Below are positions 48,257 through 59,627 of a stretch of DNA of 64,000 nucleotides, piece after piece. Below the pieces are notes generated by a model. The model saw nothing but the letters and a program-made list of their open reading frames with translations, was not told where the DNA came from and searched no databases. Every line of letters starts with the position of its first letter. The stretch's first letter is position 1. Source of the stretch: Bimuria novae-zelandiae CBS 107.79 (lineage: Eukaryota; Ascomycota; Dothideomycetes; Pleosporales; Didymosphaeriaceae); contig ML976659.1 in NCBI GenBank assembly GCA_010015655.1, forward strand, positions 1,086,659 through 1,150,658, read 5' to 3'. The position numbers and the translations under genes are program-made.

Positions 48257-48428
48257 TGTGGGCGGGCAAATAAGGACAACAAGCTGTATTGCTATCTGCG
48301 AAAAGAAGAGTGAGGAGTCTGTCGAGGAAGAAAGGAGAGGGCGAGAGCTTTATCTTGAAGTAAGTGGTCCGTGCGCGTAGATGGAACCTTCTACACACAC
48401 AACCTCTGACATAAGTCACGTGGCTACA
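48257..48428. mobile_element. Solo LTR (172 bp) in the gypsy C reverse-transcriptase region
   Basis: The insertion begins TGTGGGCGGGCAAATAAGG and ends CACGTGGCTACA, with AAAAA on both sides (48252-48256 and 48429-48433). The homologous place in gypsy D (~56367-56375) has a single AAAAA followed by GGCC, so the insertion is precise. TG...CA ends and a 5 bp duplication fit an LTR left by recombination. No matching full element is in the window. Not RIP-mutated, with GC-normal composition and a CACGTG near its right end. Confidence 0.85.
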
Positions 48429-51400
48429 AAAAAGGCCATATCGTGTGCGGAATGCCGTTTTCCACTCGTGCCCTTTCGCAATTCGAATTCTATAGAATCT
48501 ATCCTGGACGTCGAATTTCGTAAAGTATTTAGCTCCTTGGAGTCTATCTATAAGCTTTGTTATTAGTAGTAATAGGTAGCGATTCTTAATTATCACGACG
48601 TTTAGCTATTTATAATCTATATAGAGTCGTAGCCTGCCGTCCTTTTTGCGAACAAAGAGTATAGGGAAGGCCACAGGACTCTAACTAGGCTACTATTTCC
48701 CTAAGCGTAGATTCTTTTATATTAGCTCTTTTAACTCTTTCTCTTATTTGTAGGTAAGGGGCCTTAGGCGTTCTGGCCGTAGCTTAGCTCTCTCTACTAG
48801 TGGTATCTCGTGATCCTACTCCTTATGTTTAGGTAGGATAGTCTCGTCGTATTCCTTAAACAGGTCTGCGAATTCCTTGTATTCTTTTAGTAGACTAAGG
48901 TTATCTAGGACTATCTTAGTCTCCTAGACCTATATGCAGTGCACCTGCCCTAGGTGTTACTTTAAGATCTTGTCTATCTTATATACTAATATTTCTTATA
49001 TCCTAGATAGTTAACTCCTTTTTCTTGCCTAAGGTTAGGGAGTTTCCCTCCTACCAGGACTCGCCTAAGCCTTCGCTAGTAGGTCCTAGGGAAGGATTGT
49101 TCGTTTAATCTAGTCTATTCGTGGATTGTGTTGTTCTAGCCATTCGTATGTAAAAATGGCTTCGATATCTCCCATCTCCGCGATGGTGAAGACGTGTTGG
49201 CTCTCTAGGCCTTCTATATTAACTTATACTAGCGCCGTCTTAAGGCGCAGCTAATTGTTACTATATCCTTGTAATTAGGTCCTGTCCGCGAGTTCTATTT
49301 ATAGCGGTGTTTTCTTATTATAATATGGCATATTATACTTCTTAATTACTTATGGGGCGATTAGACACGCGTCTGCCCCTAGGTTAATTAGTGCTATAAC
49401 ACGATGTTTATGCACTATAATGTCTTTAATTAAGCGCTTCTTAACTTGGCAAGTGTCCACTTAATAAGCTATAATAATCGCACTATTACTAGTGTAGCTT
49501 GTTGCCTAGTAATAATTTAGTTTTTTAAATTATTAGACCCTTTGTCTAAGGTTTTAGGCCAACCGGCGTTGGCTTCCTTAATCTAGTCCTAGACCTTAGA
49601 TAGCTTAGAGACTTCCTTAATTTAGTGCTACTTATATCGCTGTTAATACAGGGCGTAAGTCTCTCTAATCCTATTAAATTTATATACTCCTTGATTCCCA
49701 TGTTGCGGGCAATTTGGAGTAAGGCATTCGTTCTAGGCTAATATATTATGCCCTGGATAGCTGTCTAAGGAGGCTGCCTCTTCCTGCAGGCTTAGGTGTG
49801 CGAAGCACTATAGGTTGTATTATTTTTACCCTATTAATAAGTGGTCCGCGTCTCTTCTTAGCTATATATTCCTTATTATTGTGCTAGTGTCGCGGGGGTC
49901 TAAGCCCTAAGGAAACTAGCCTGTTTCGAACTTCTGCTACCTGTGTAGCTTATAGGTAATATTAAAATATTAATGCTAACTATTCTATTTATGGTGCTTA
50001 GCCTAATAGGCTAGAAAGTGTTTATAGTAATTGTTAGGCACGCTGCACTGGCTCTGCTTTAGCCTATAGTGTTCCGAACCTCCTAGAAAATAGGAGGCCC
50101 TGACTCTAGCCTTAGAGTATTATTGGCATCCTTTACGCGTGCATTGCTACTATTTGGCGTATTTATATCGTTCCTGTATCGTGATCTGGCGTAGGTATTG
50201 TTTTAGGCACCCTTATAACTTCTTTACTAGCCAGTAGGCGTCCCATGCGTGTGCCCCCTGGACGATTACTTTTACCTTACACTAAGACAATTAATGTAGC
50301 GTACTACTGCATATCCAGCAGGTGTCATTAGCCAGTCTTTAAAAGATCTAGTACTTAAGAAGGGTCTTTTGTTCCTCTTCCTCTTTTATTAGCTCTAGGA
50401 TCTCTTGCGTAAGATCCACTCTGTTAGCTTTTACTAGCGTAAGGGTGGTTATAGCTACTTATAAGAGGTTAGTTGTATTAACCTTAGTCTCCTAATTATT
50501 GCAGTCTTTAGCGAAGTGGCCTGGCTTGCTATATTAGAGGCAGGCTTTGTCTTTAAACCTCTATTCTTGCTCTTCCTGCGAGATGCCGTTCTTGCCCTAG
50601 TAACTCTTCTTTAGTCTATATAGCTATTTTCCCTTGCCGTTCTTTTTTTTGTACTATTAGGCTTTATTAGTTATAATAACATCTCCGTCCTGGTCTCTCC
50701 CTGCGGGCCTAGATCGATTCTCTTTTCTAGTAAGTAGCCTAGTACTATACTGTTTTTCTAGCTTGCGTTCGTACAGGCAATTATCTGCTTTAATTACATT
50801 ATTAATAAGTTCTTCTAGGTCGTCTGCTTTTCCTTGGTGGACTAATTCGTCTTTGACTGATTCTTTTAGTCTATTATAGTAGGTAATTATAAGTGGGGCT
50901 TCTCCCTATCCTTCGAGTTCTGCCATAATCTATTTAAACTCTAGTGTATAGAGTACCGCCAATTTCTCCTAACGTAGGCGCTAGAGGCGTATTTTAGCTT
51001 AATATCTTTTATTAATGGTGCCAAATATTCCTTTTACGGCCTTGCGAAAAGACTCCTAGTCCTTAAAGGCGTCTTTAGTAGCGTCTGAACTATAATCCTC
51101 TAATTTGCTATTCTTAAGGAAATTATTAATTATTAGTCTAGCCCACGCGGCTGCCTTGTCTTGTATATTTATATAGGTAACTAGGATCTTGTCTTATTCC
51201 GTATTAAACTTTCCTAGGTTGTAACAGATAAATAGTTTTATCTAGGTTAGGAACGTTCCTGGGTGACCCTTTCCTAAATAGGGTTCGGGCTTTAGGACCT
51301 TTGGTTAATATTTCGCATTTTCCTATTAGCTTATCTTTTCGCTTATCTAGTTAATGATTTCCTGTAACTAGGCTATCTAAGCCGCTTATTTAATAACTAT

Positions 51401-51481
51401 CTCTCTTAGGGTCTTTTCCTTAGGTGCCGGAGCTGTGGTGGTCGAACTAGGTCCTGCTATTATACTATAAGGTAGTTAAAG

Positions 51482-51954
51482 TGTTATAAGGCTCTCACAC
51501 CTTATTCTAATCTAGGTTAGGGCGGTAAGGTATCGTAGTGCTTTACAGATTATTTAGTAGTATAAGTTAATGCGACACTTAGCGCGGCTGGATAATCTAA
51601 TTTTATAATAAATAAGATAACTATTAGTCTATATAGGAGAACGTACTCGCACAGAAGATATATAAGTTAACTACGAAGAGAGAAACAATATAGGAGAACT
51701 ATTACACTATATACTAGTCTACTTCTTCCTTGTAGTCCTGCCAAGACGTCTTTCTCTGAGGTAGTCCGTGGGACTTCCTATAGTCCCGTACTTTATGCGG
51801 GACTTCTCGCTTATGCGGGACTTTATCACGTGACTGCTAACCTAAGCTGCCCCGCGCCCTGTTAGGTCCCGTTAACTCTACTACTTCGTCAACAATTACT
51901 CTCTTGGCGTAATTGTCTGGCTTCTTCATCCTTGTGGGGTTCGTGGTCGTAACA
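51482..51954 (-). repeat. 5' LTR of gypsy C
   Basis: 473 bp, with TCACGTGA at 51826-51833 and GTCCCG/GCGGGAC inverted blocks. Followed by target duplication TATAG. Confidence 0.95.
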
Positions 51955-52711
51955 TATAGCATAGTTAGCATATAATAACAAGATATTAGTAACAACAGGA
52001 TTTATACTATTTTATATAAACTACGAAAGATACTTACATCTCTTTAATTAAACACTACCTACAGCGATTAGGATAGAGGAAGCAATAAACATAGTAGAAA
52101 CTATAAAGAAAATATATACATAACTTTAAGAGAATCTTAAGAAAGCTTAACAGCAAAGTATTTCCTATATAAACTAAAAAAGAAAAATAGCACCTTAGCT
52201 AAAAAAAGGGGGATAGAGCATATCTACTTACAAAAAATCTTTAAACTTAAAAGAAAAAGCACAAGAAACTAGACTATATTAAGGTTAGGCTATTTTTTAT
52301 TATTAAATAAGTATTACTAATTAACTACTAATTAGAACTATTGCTAGACGCGAAAATACACTTAGTATTCTACGTAGACTAACTTAAGCCCGTAGACCCT
52401 AAAACACTAGTTAAAATAACCTTCTACTACTAGCTAGAGGGAGAAAATAAATTTAAAGTTAAAATACTCCTAAGATATAAAGAAGTTAAATAAAAAAATC
52501 TCTAAAATAATAAGTTCCTATAAGAATAGTTAGTTAAGTGAAAAGGATACCCACACTTAGAAAATATATAAAAACTAAAATCTAAACTTCGCAAGAACTA
52601 CTAGCAACTCTTAAGAAAGGTATAAAATAAGATCTATAATTACTACTACTATATAGGAGTAATAAGAGAAAGTTTTAAAGGAAGAGAGACTTACGATATA
52701 ACTATGCTAAA

Positions 52712-53244
52712 TGTTATAAGGCTCTTACACCTTGTTCCGATCTGGGTTAGGGCGGTAAGGTATCGTGGTGCTTTACAAATTATTTAGTGGTATAAGTTGA
52801 TGCGACACTTAGCGCGAGGCTAGATAATTTAATCTTATAATAAAGTAAGATAACTATTAGTCTATATAGGAGAACGTACTCGCACAGAAGATATGTGAGT
52901 TGACTACAAGGAGGGAAACAACATAGGAGAATCGTCACACTATATACCAGTCTGTTTCCTCCCTTGTCCCTGGGTGCTCTGTCGTTCCCCACAGAGCGCA
53001 GTCGCTCTGTGGGCCCTTACAGAGCGTTGGTGTGTCGGCGCTCTGTCCGCCAAGACAGAGCGTCATTACGTGATACGCCCGTTCAGTATGTCGGCGCTCT
53101 GTCCGCTAAGACAGAGCGTCGTCACGTAATACATTAGTCCGGCGTGTTGCCCTACGGCCCTCGTGCCGTGCGACCTGCGTCCCTTCCTGGACACCTCGTC
53201 CACCATAGAGATTCATTCCTGCGCTATCCTTCGGGATCGTAACA
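52712..53244 (-). repeat. 3' LTR of gypsy D
   Basis: 533 bp. It shares its start and end with the gypsy C LTR but has in the middle inverted repeats GCGCTCTGTC...GACAGAGCG (twice) instead of the GTCCCG/GCGGGAC blocks. Confidence 0.95.
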
Positions 53245-53476
53245 CTATCCCCCCTCTTAAAGGTATCGTCCCGATATCTTTGTGTTTCGGTTGTCGCGGC
53301 GTCGCCCGGGGTTAGCGCCGCAGCGCCTACATAAGGTCGCCCGTCCCCGCCCTTGTCGTAAGTGGTCATCCTCTCGGATTTCCCTAGCCTCCCTAACCAT
53401 ACCAAAAGCTTCAAAACCTGCGTCCACGCAGCGACATCACGATCGTGTGGCTACTATTCTTGCTACGAACGTAGAG

Positions 53477-53851
53477 ATGCCTTCTCCTTGTAGGCGTTGT
53501 AAGAAGAAGGGTTTAAAGTGTGTTGTGGAGATTCAGACAGGTTTCTATACTTTCTGTATTCAGGCAAAAGCTCGTTGCGACCTTGTGTTAACAAACACAA
53601 AGCGTCGCGAGCTTGAGCAGCGTAAGAGGCAGGCTCGTATTGCCTTTCTACGGGCCCAAGAAGAACTTGCCCGCGCGGAGCGGGAGCTTCTTAAGATTGA
53701 GGAAGAAGAGCGGAGGCGTGTGCTTGAAGATATTGCCTTGACTGTGGAGTTGGAAGAGTTAGAACGTGCCGCGGGGCTCCTAGAGCCAATTCCTGGGGGT
53801 ACGATCGCTCCTCCTATCGTTTTATTACCCCCGCCCGTAGGCTGGTTATAG
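53477..53851 (+). CDS. Antisense accessory ORF of gypsy D: five-Cys motif plus coiled coil (intact)
   Basis: Plus strand, opposite to pol, 124 codons from the first ATG (53477); the frame is open upstream to 53282. Cysteines at 5, 8, 15, 27 and 34 give C-x2-C-x6-C-x11-C-x6-C with CRRCKKKGLKC at the start, resembling a Zn(II)2Cys6 cluster lacking one Cys. Residues ~40-105 are an almost uninterrupted charged helix (RRELEQRKRQARIAFLRAQE, LKIEEEERRRVLEDIA), then a Pro-rich tail. The pol stop on the other strand is at 53873-53871, so the genes are tail-to-tail 19 bp apart. A possible intron lies upstream (GTAAGT ~53356, CCTAAC, AAAAG ~53410). No RIP stops. I do not recognise a named family. Confidence 0.68.
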   Translation: MPSPCRRCKKKGLKCVVEIQTGFYTFCIQAKARCDLVLTNTKRRELEQRKRQARIAFLRAQEELARAERELLKIEEEERRRVLEDIALTVELEELERAAGLLEPIPGGTIAPPIVLLPPPVGWL

Positions 53852-53870
53852 GCTGATTTGTTTGCTTCTT

Positions 53871-56800
53871 TTAATCCCTCCGTACCCTTCGACTTCTCTG
53901 AGTTTCTTGCGGATCCGGCCGCGGGACTTCTGGATGCTCCTCGTGGAACCTCTCTAGCGCTGTCCTGTAGTTCGTGAGGTTTTGTACTGGTTCCTATGTA
54001 TTGTGGTCCTCTGGCCATCCTTCCCATTTCACTAGGTACCTGTACTGACGTTTGATTTTCTGTAGATCCTTAATTGCTTCGACCTCGTACTCCTCGTCCT
54101 CGAGTTCGAGTTAGGTCTCTAGTTTGGCGTCTGGTGGTGCTGGTTCTAGCAGCAATTTGTGGAAAACTAGGTGTATACGTGTATCTATAAGTAACCGTAG
54201 TTTAAAATTAACTAGGCCTCTAACTTCCTGGATTTCGAATAGTCCTTTTTAAAGGTTATCTAGTTTTTTGCTTAGTCTCGTTATCTTAAGATTTTTTTAT
54301 AAGAGGAGGACTCTATCCCCCTCCTTAAAAGTTAGTCCTATAATCCTTTTCTTATTTACTTATTACGCTATTTATTTATTACGTCGCGCGATGTTCTTGT
54401 GTAGTGTTTTATATAGGTCCTGCATAAGTTTGGCCTTGTTGGCTGCGTTCTTCGCAATGCTCTGGATGTCTAATGGATCCTGGTGAGTCGTTGGCTCACA
54501 TCTATGGTTGGCGTAATATGGCGAGTACCCCGTAGTCGCCGATCTTGCGCTATTGTATGCCAGCTGGGCCGTTGGCAATAGCTTAACCTAGTTGTCTTAA
54601 AGCTTATTTATATATATCTAGAGATACTATTCTAATATTTAGTTTATTTGCTTAGTTTAGCCATCTATTTTAGGATAGAAGCTTATTATAAGCTTATGCT
54701 TAATCCCTAATTTAGCTATAAACGTAGTCTAGTATAACGATGTGAATATCTTGGCCCTGTCTATAATAAACTTGTTAGGTCGTCTAACCTGTAATATTAG
54801 TTCTTATTTTACTACGTAGGCTAGTTCTTCTGCTAATATAGCTTCCCTAATTAGCACAAACCTCGACTCTTTAGTAAGTTAATAGATTATAACTAAGATT
54901 AAGTTATAGGGATTCTTGTTCCCTGGTGCTAGTAATGCTAGTAACTTCACGATAAAGTCTATGGTCACGCTTGACTATGGTCTTAGGGGTGGCTATAGTA
55001 GCTATAAGAGGCTATAGGGCTTATGTCTCTTAGGCTTATTTTAGTAACAGGCTAAGCAGTTGCCTAAAACCTTCTATACTACCTAGCGTAGCCTAGGGAT
55101 GGTATATTTGTTCGCGATTTAACGCGTCGTTTTAGCGATTCCTAGGTGTCCCTAATCCTTATTCTTATATAGTTTTTTAATTAGCAGCGGAGCTATCTGC
55201 TTACTAATCTAAATATAGTTTTAATAGTCCTGTGCTATTAATTTCGTGGCTTAGTAAAGGTTATACGCTTAGCGATCCTTGTTCGTAAGCCTATTATAAT
55301 CCTGTATTCTATTCACGACTAGTCTATAATAGGTAAAGTCTACGCGTCGCACCTCTAGTGCTGGCGCGAGCTGTATTTTATTATAGTAAAGGGTCCCGTC
55401 CTTCGCGTAAGTTAAGATTATAATATAGTTACCTCTATTATCTTCTTCTACGAGGTCTAATTGTCTACTAAGTGCATCTGCCACAGCGTTTGCGTTTTCT
55501 GGCAAATGCGTGATGCGGAAGTTAAATTCTACCATCTATTTAGACTATTTAGCCTATTATCGATTAAGCTTCTTGGTCGTTGTGAAGCGTGTTAGATTAA
55601 GGTAATTAGAAAACACCTCTATTTAATATTTAGCTTCCTTAAGCTGCGCTTCCTATTGCTTAAAATAGTTAATAATAGCTAGTAGTTCCTTATTATAGAT
55701 TTTATAGTTACGCTCTGCCCCTGAGAGTTTGCGTGCGTGGTAGAAGACGGGTCTCTACTTATCGTTATTATATTCTTGCAATAGGACGGCCCCTAGCGCA
55801 TAATCTAATGCGTCTATGTAGATACGATGTTGTCGCTCTGGGTCGTATATTTGTAGTAGGGGTGCCGTTAGGAATAGGCGCTTTAATTATTCAAAAGCTT
55901 CCTTCTCTACTTCCTATAAAGGTCGCTATTTTCCTATCTTCGTAAGTTCTATTAGTAGAGCGGTGACCTTTAAGTAGTTCCTAATAAATTTGCGATAGAA
56001 GTTAGTAAAGCCTAAGAAAGACTAGATATCTTTTACTAATTATAGTAGTAACTATTCTTCTATTATCGCGATCTTCTTTAGGTCCATCTTAACACCTTCT
56101 CAGGATATCACAAATCCTAAATATTCCGTCTTAGTAACATGGAACTCGCACTTCTTAGGGTGTAGGAGTAATTAATGCTCTTATAACTTTTGTAGTACTT
56201 TACGTACATGTCCTTTGTGCTCTTCTAAGGTTCCGTGTAAGTATATTAAGATATCGTCGAGGTACGCCGTATAGAATACGTCTAAGTATTTATGTAGTAC
56301 TTAATTAATTAACTCCTGGAAGGTTACTAGTGCGTTGGTTAGCCCTATAGGCATAACCGTGTACTTAAAAAGGCCATATCGTGTGCGGAACGCCGTTTTC
56401 CACTCGTGCCCTTTCGTAATTTAAATCCTATAGAATCTATCCCAGACGTCGAATTTCGTAAAGTATTTAGCTCCTTGGAGTCTATCCATAAGCTCCGTTA
56501 TTAGTAGTAACGGGTAGTAATTTTTAATTATTATAGCGTTTATGTCGTAGTGAGCAGAGCGCTAAGCGGATAGTACGTAGTAAAAAAGATTACAGGATTA
56601 AACTAAGGTTATTCTATTTAGAAGCTATAGAAGGTATAGGTGCGCAGGCACAAACAACGCTAGTCCTAAATAAAAAGAAGGTAAGTCGTAATTATGTTAA
56701 GGTAGGAGCAACTATCTTATAGAGTAAGAGCTATAAACCGTGATAGTTTAGCTATTTATAATCTACATAGAGTCGCAGCCTGCCGTCTTTCTTGCGAATA

Positions 56801-59500
56801 AAGAGTATAGGGAAGGCCGCAGGGCTCTAACTAGGCTGCCATTTTCCTAAGCGCAGGTTCTTCTAGATTAGCTCTTTTAACTCTTTTTCTTGCTTATATG
56901 TGAGGGGCCTTAGGCGCTCTAGCTATAACTTAGCTCCTTTTACTAGTAGTATCTCGTAATCCTATTCCTTATATTTAGGTAGGACAGTCTCGTCGTATTC
57001 CTCGAACAAGTCTGCGAATTCCTTGTATTCTTTTAGCAGACTAGGGTTATCTAGGACTATCTTAGTCTCTTAGACCTATATGCAGTGCACCTATTCTAGG
57101 TATTACTTTAAGATCCTGTCTATCTTATATACTAATATTTCTTATATCTTAGATAGTCGACTCCTTTTTCTTGCCTAAGGTTAGGGAGTTTCCCTCCTAC
57201 TAGGGCTTGCCTAAGCCTTCGCTGGTGGGTCCCGGGGAAGGATTGTTCGTTTAATCCAGTCTATCTATAGATTGTGTTGTTCTAGCCATTCGTATCTAAC
57301 GATGGCTTCGATGTCTCCTATCTCCGCAATAGTGAAGACGTGTTAGCTCTCTAGGCCTTTTATATTAACTTATACCGGCGCTGTCTCGAGGCGTAGCTAA
57401 CTATTACTATATTCTTATAATTAGGTCCTGTCTGCGAGTCCTATTTGCAGTAGTGTTTTCTTATTATAATATAGCATATTGTACTTCTTAATTACTTACG
57501 GGGCGATTAGACACGTGTCTGCCCCTAGGTTAATTAGTGCTGTAACACGATGTTTATGCACCGTAATGTCTTTAATTAAGCGCTTTTTAACTCGGCGAGT
57601 GTCCACTTAATAAGCTATAATAATTATACTATTACCAGTGTGGCTTGTTGCCTAGTAATAATTTAGTTTTTTAAATTATTAGACCCTTTATCTAAGGTTT
57701 TAGGCTAATTGGCGTTGGCTTCCTTAATCTAGTCCTAGACTTTAGATAGCTTAGAGACTTCCTTAATTTAGTACTACTTATATTGCTGTTAATACAAGGC
57801 GTAAGTCTCTCTAATCTTATTAGATTTATATACTCCTTAATTCCCATGTTGCGGGCAATTTAGAGTAAGGCATTCGTTCTGGGCTAATGCACTATGCCCT
57901 AGACAGCTATCTAAGGAGGCTACCTCTTCCTATAGGCTTAGGTGTGCAAAGCACTATAGGTTATATTATTTTTACTTAATTAATAAGTAGTCCGCGTCTC
58001 TTCCTAGCTATATATTCCCTATTATTGTGCTAGTGTCGCGGGGGTTTAAGCCTTAAGGGAACTAACCTATCTTAAACTTCTATTGCCTGTGTATTTCGCA
58101 GGTAATGTCGAAACATCAGTGCCAGCCATTTCATTTATAATACTTAGCCTAATAGGCTAGAAAGTGTTCGTGGTAATTATTAGGCACGCTGCACTAGCTC
58201 TGCTTTAACCTATAGTATTCTAAACCTCCTAGAAAATAAAAGGCCTTAACTCTAGCCTTAGAGTGTTGTCGGCATCCTTTGCGCGTGCATTACCACCACT
58301 TAGCGTATTTATATTATTCCTATATCGTGATCTGGCGTAGGTATTACTTTAGGCGCCCCTGTAACTTCTCTACTAGCTAGTAGGCGTCCCATGCGTGTGC
58401 CCCTTAGAAGATTACTTTTGCCTTACACTAAGACAATTAATATAGCGCACTACTACACATCTAGTAAGTATTATTAACTAGTCTTTAGAAGATTTAGTAC
58501 TTAGGAAGGGTCTTTTGTTCCTCTTCCTCTTCTATTAACTCCAGGATCTCCTGCGTAAGATCTAATTCGTTAGCTCCTGCCAGCGTAAGGGTGGCTATAG
58601 CCACTTATAGGAGGTTAGTTATATTAACCTTAGTCTCCTAATTATTATAGTCTTTAGCGAAGTAGCCTAGCTTACTATATTAGAGGTAGGCTTTATCTTT
58701 AAACCTCTATTCTCGTTCTTTCTGCAAAATGCCGTTCTTGCCCTAGTAACTCTTCTTTAGTCTATATAGCTATTTTCCCTTGCCGTTCTTCCTTTTGTAC
58801 CATCGGGCTTTATTAGTTATAATAACATCTCCGTCCTAGTCTCTTCCTGCGGGCCTGGATCAATTCTCTTTTCTAGTAAGTAGCCTAGTACTATACTGTT
58901 TTTCTAGCTTGCGTTCGTACAGGCAATTATCTACTTTAATTATATTATTAATAAGTTCTTCTAGGTTGTCTACTTTTCCTTAGTGGACCAATTCGTCTTT
59001 AACCGATTCTTTTAGTCTATTATAGTAGGTAATTATAAGTGGGGCTTCTCCCTATCCTTCGAGTTCTGCCATAATCTGTTTAAACTCTAGTGTATAGAGT
59101 ACCGCCAATTTCTCCTAACGTAGGCGCTAGAGGCGTATTTCGGCTTAATATCCTTTATTAATAGTGCCAAACATTCCTTTTACGGCCTTGCGAAAAGACT
59201 CCTAGTCCTTAAAGGCGTCTTTAGTAGCGTCTAAACTATAATCCTCTAATTTACTATTCTTAAGAAAATTATTAATTATTAGTCTAGCCTATACGGCTGC
59301 CTTGTCTTGTATATTTATATAGGTGACTAGGATCTTGTCTTATTCCGTATTAAACTTTTCTAGGTTGTAATAGATAAATAGTTCTATCTAGGTTAGGAAC
59401 GTTCCTGGGTGATCCTTTCCTAAATAGGGTTTAGGCTTCGGGACCTTTAGTTAATATTTCGCATTTTCTCATTGGCTCATCTTCTCGCTTATCTGGTTGA
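53871..59500 (-). pseudogene. Gypsy D gag-pol polyprotein, degraded
   Basis: Minus strand: gag ~59500-58750; zinc knuckle near 58690; protease ~57550; reverse transcriptase ~56800-56240, broken by the solo LTR at 56543-56745 (VMPIGLTNA at ~56350, YLDDILIY at ~56255); RNase H to ~55560, its end followed by FRITHLPENANAVADALSRQ (open 55269-55535); integrase with LPTAQLAYNSARSATTGYSP (54372-54578); chromodomain GWPEDHNT-stop-EPVQNLTNYRT (~54010), ending at the TAA at 53873-53871. Less RIP-mutated than C near its 3' end. Confidence 0.87.
56543..56745. mobile_element. Solo LTR (203 bp) in gypsy D
   Basis: It begins TGTCGTAGTGAGC and ends ACCGTGATA (an expected CA end now TA), with GTTTA on both sides (56538-56542 and 56746-56750). 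Gypsy C at ~48600 has a single GTTTA at this position. It is different from the solo LTR in C and from all complete LTRs here. It shows RIP-like changes. Confidence 0.8.
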
Positions 59501-59627
59501 TAATTTCTTATAGTTAGGCTATCTAAGCCACTTATTTAATAATTATCTCTCCTAGGGTCTTTTCCTTGGGTGCCAGAGCTGTGGTGGTCGAACTAGGTCC
59601 TACTATTATACTGTAGGGTAGTTAAAG

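Larger units (their letters stand above)
40272..51400 (-). pseudogene. Gypsy C gag-pol polyprotein, degraded
   Basis: On the minus strand: gag (~51400-50600); zinc knuckle SKPGHFAKDC (~50530); protease region (~49400); reverse transcriptase from ~48660, with a 131-codon open stretch 48201-48596 containing KYFTKFDVQD, interrupted by a solo LTR, then [21 protein letters not shown] (~48140) sits immediately before the copia E insertion. RT/RNase H resumes at 42647 and continues to ~41850, then integrase and a chromodomain to ~40275. Stops at Gln/Trp codons are frequent. Confidence 0.85.
39137..51954 (-). mobile_element. Ty3/gypsy element C, complete, inside gypsy A; carries copia E and a solo LTR
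   Basis: Two 473 bp LTRs (39137-39609 and 51482-51954), TGTTAT(G/A)AGGCTCTCACACC...GTCGTAA(T/C)A. The 5 bp duplication TATAG is perfect (39132-39136 and 51955-51959). gag-pol is on the minus strand; a G-rich polypurine tract borders the left LTR on the inside. Without copia E and its duplication the element is ~7.3 kb. An extra plus-strand ORF sits between pol and the 3' LTR. Confidence 0.95.
28915..52650 (+). pseudogene. Gypsy A gag-pol polyprotein, degraded and split in three
   Basis: Reading through RIP stops: gag with zinc knuckle KPGHIARNCRSK (~29725-29765; an upstream Cys is now Tyr); protease AMLDLGVQESYIF (~30835); reverse transcriptase 31430-32080 with AYLDDILVFS (~31890); RNase H 32270-32690; integrase from 32840 with AYYLQTDG at ~33320-33338, resuming at 39042 with the TERIN motif, then LPIAQLAYNN across gypsy C's insertion point; chromodomain-like end at ~52430-52600 with KGYPHLENI. 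The RT-RH-INT order and chromodomain identify a Ty3/gypsy chromovirus-type element. Confidence 0.85.
28130..52711 (+). mobile_element. Ty3/gypsy element A, host of nested gypsy B and gypsy C; 3' LTR missing
   Basis: It starts TGTTACAATCC at 28130. Coding is on the plus strand and is interrupted by gypsy B (33340-39041) and gypsy C (39137-51954); removing both plus their 5 bp duplications restores one continuous integrase reading. It stops abruptly at the left LTR of gypsy D (52712) after the chromodomain region, and no copy of its 5' LTR is found to the right. It is therefore 3'-truncated. Heavily RIP-mutated. Confidence 0.85.

Noticed and set aside
48201..48596. 131-codon protein with a novel internal domain in reverse transcriptase
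   Set aside because: The apparent domain is a solo LTR (48257-48428) with an AAAAA duplication.
52780..52992. 70-codon ORF shared with 59696-59908
   Set aside because: It lies within the two gypsy D LTRs, so the similarity is that of the LTRs.
53560..54027. 155-codon minus-strand ORF as a separate gene
   Set aside because: It is a shifted frame overlapping the pol chromodomain end and the antisense of the five-Cys ORF.
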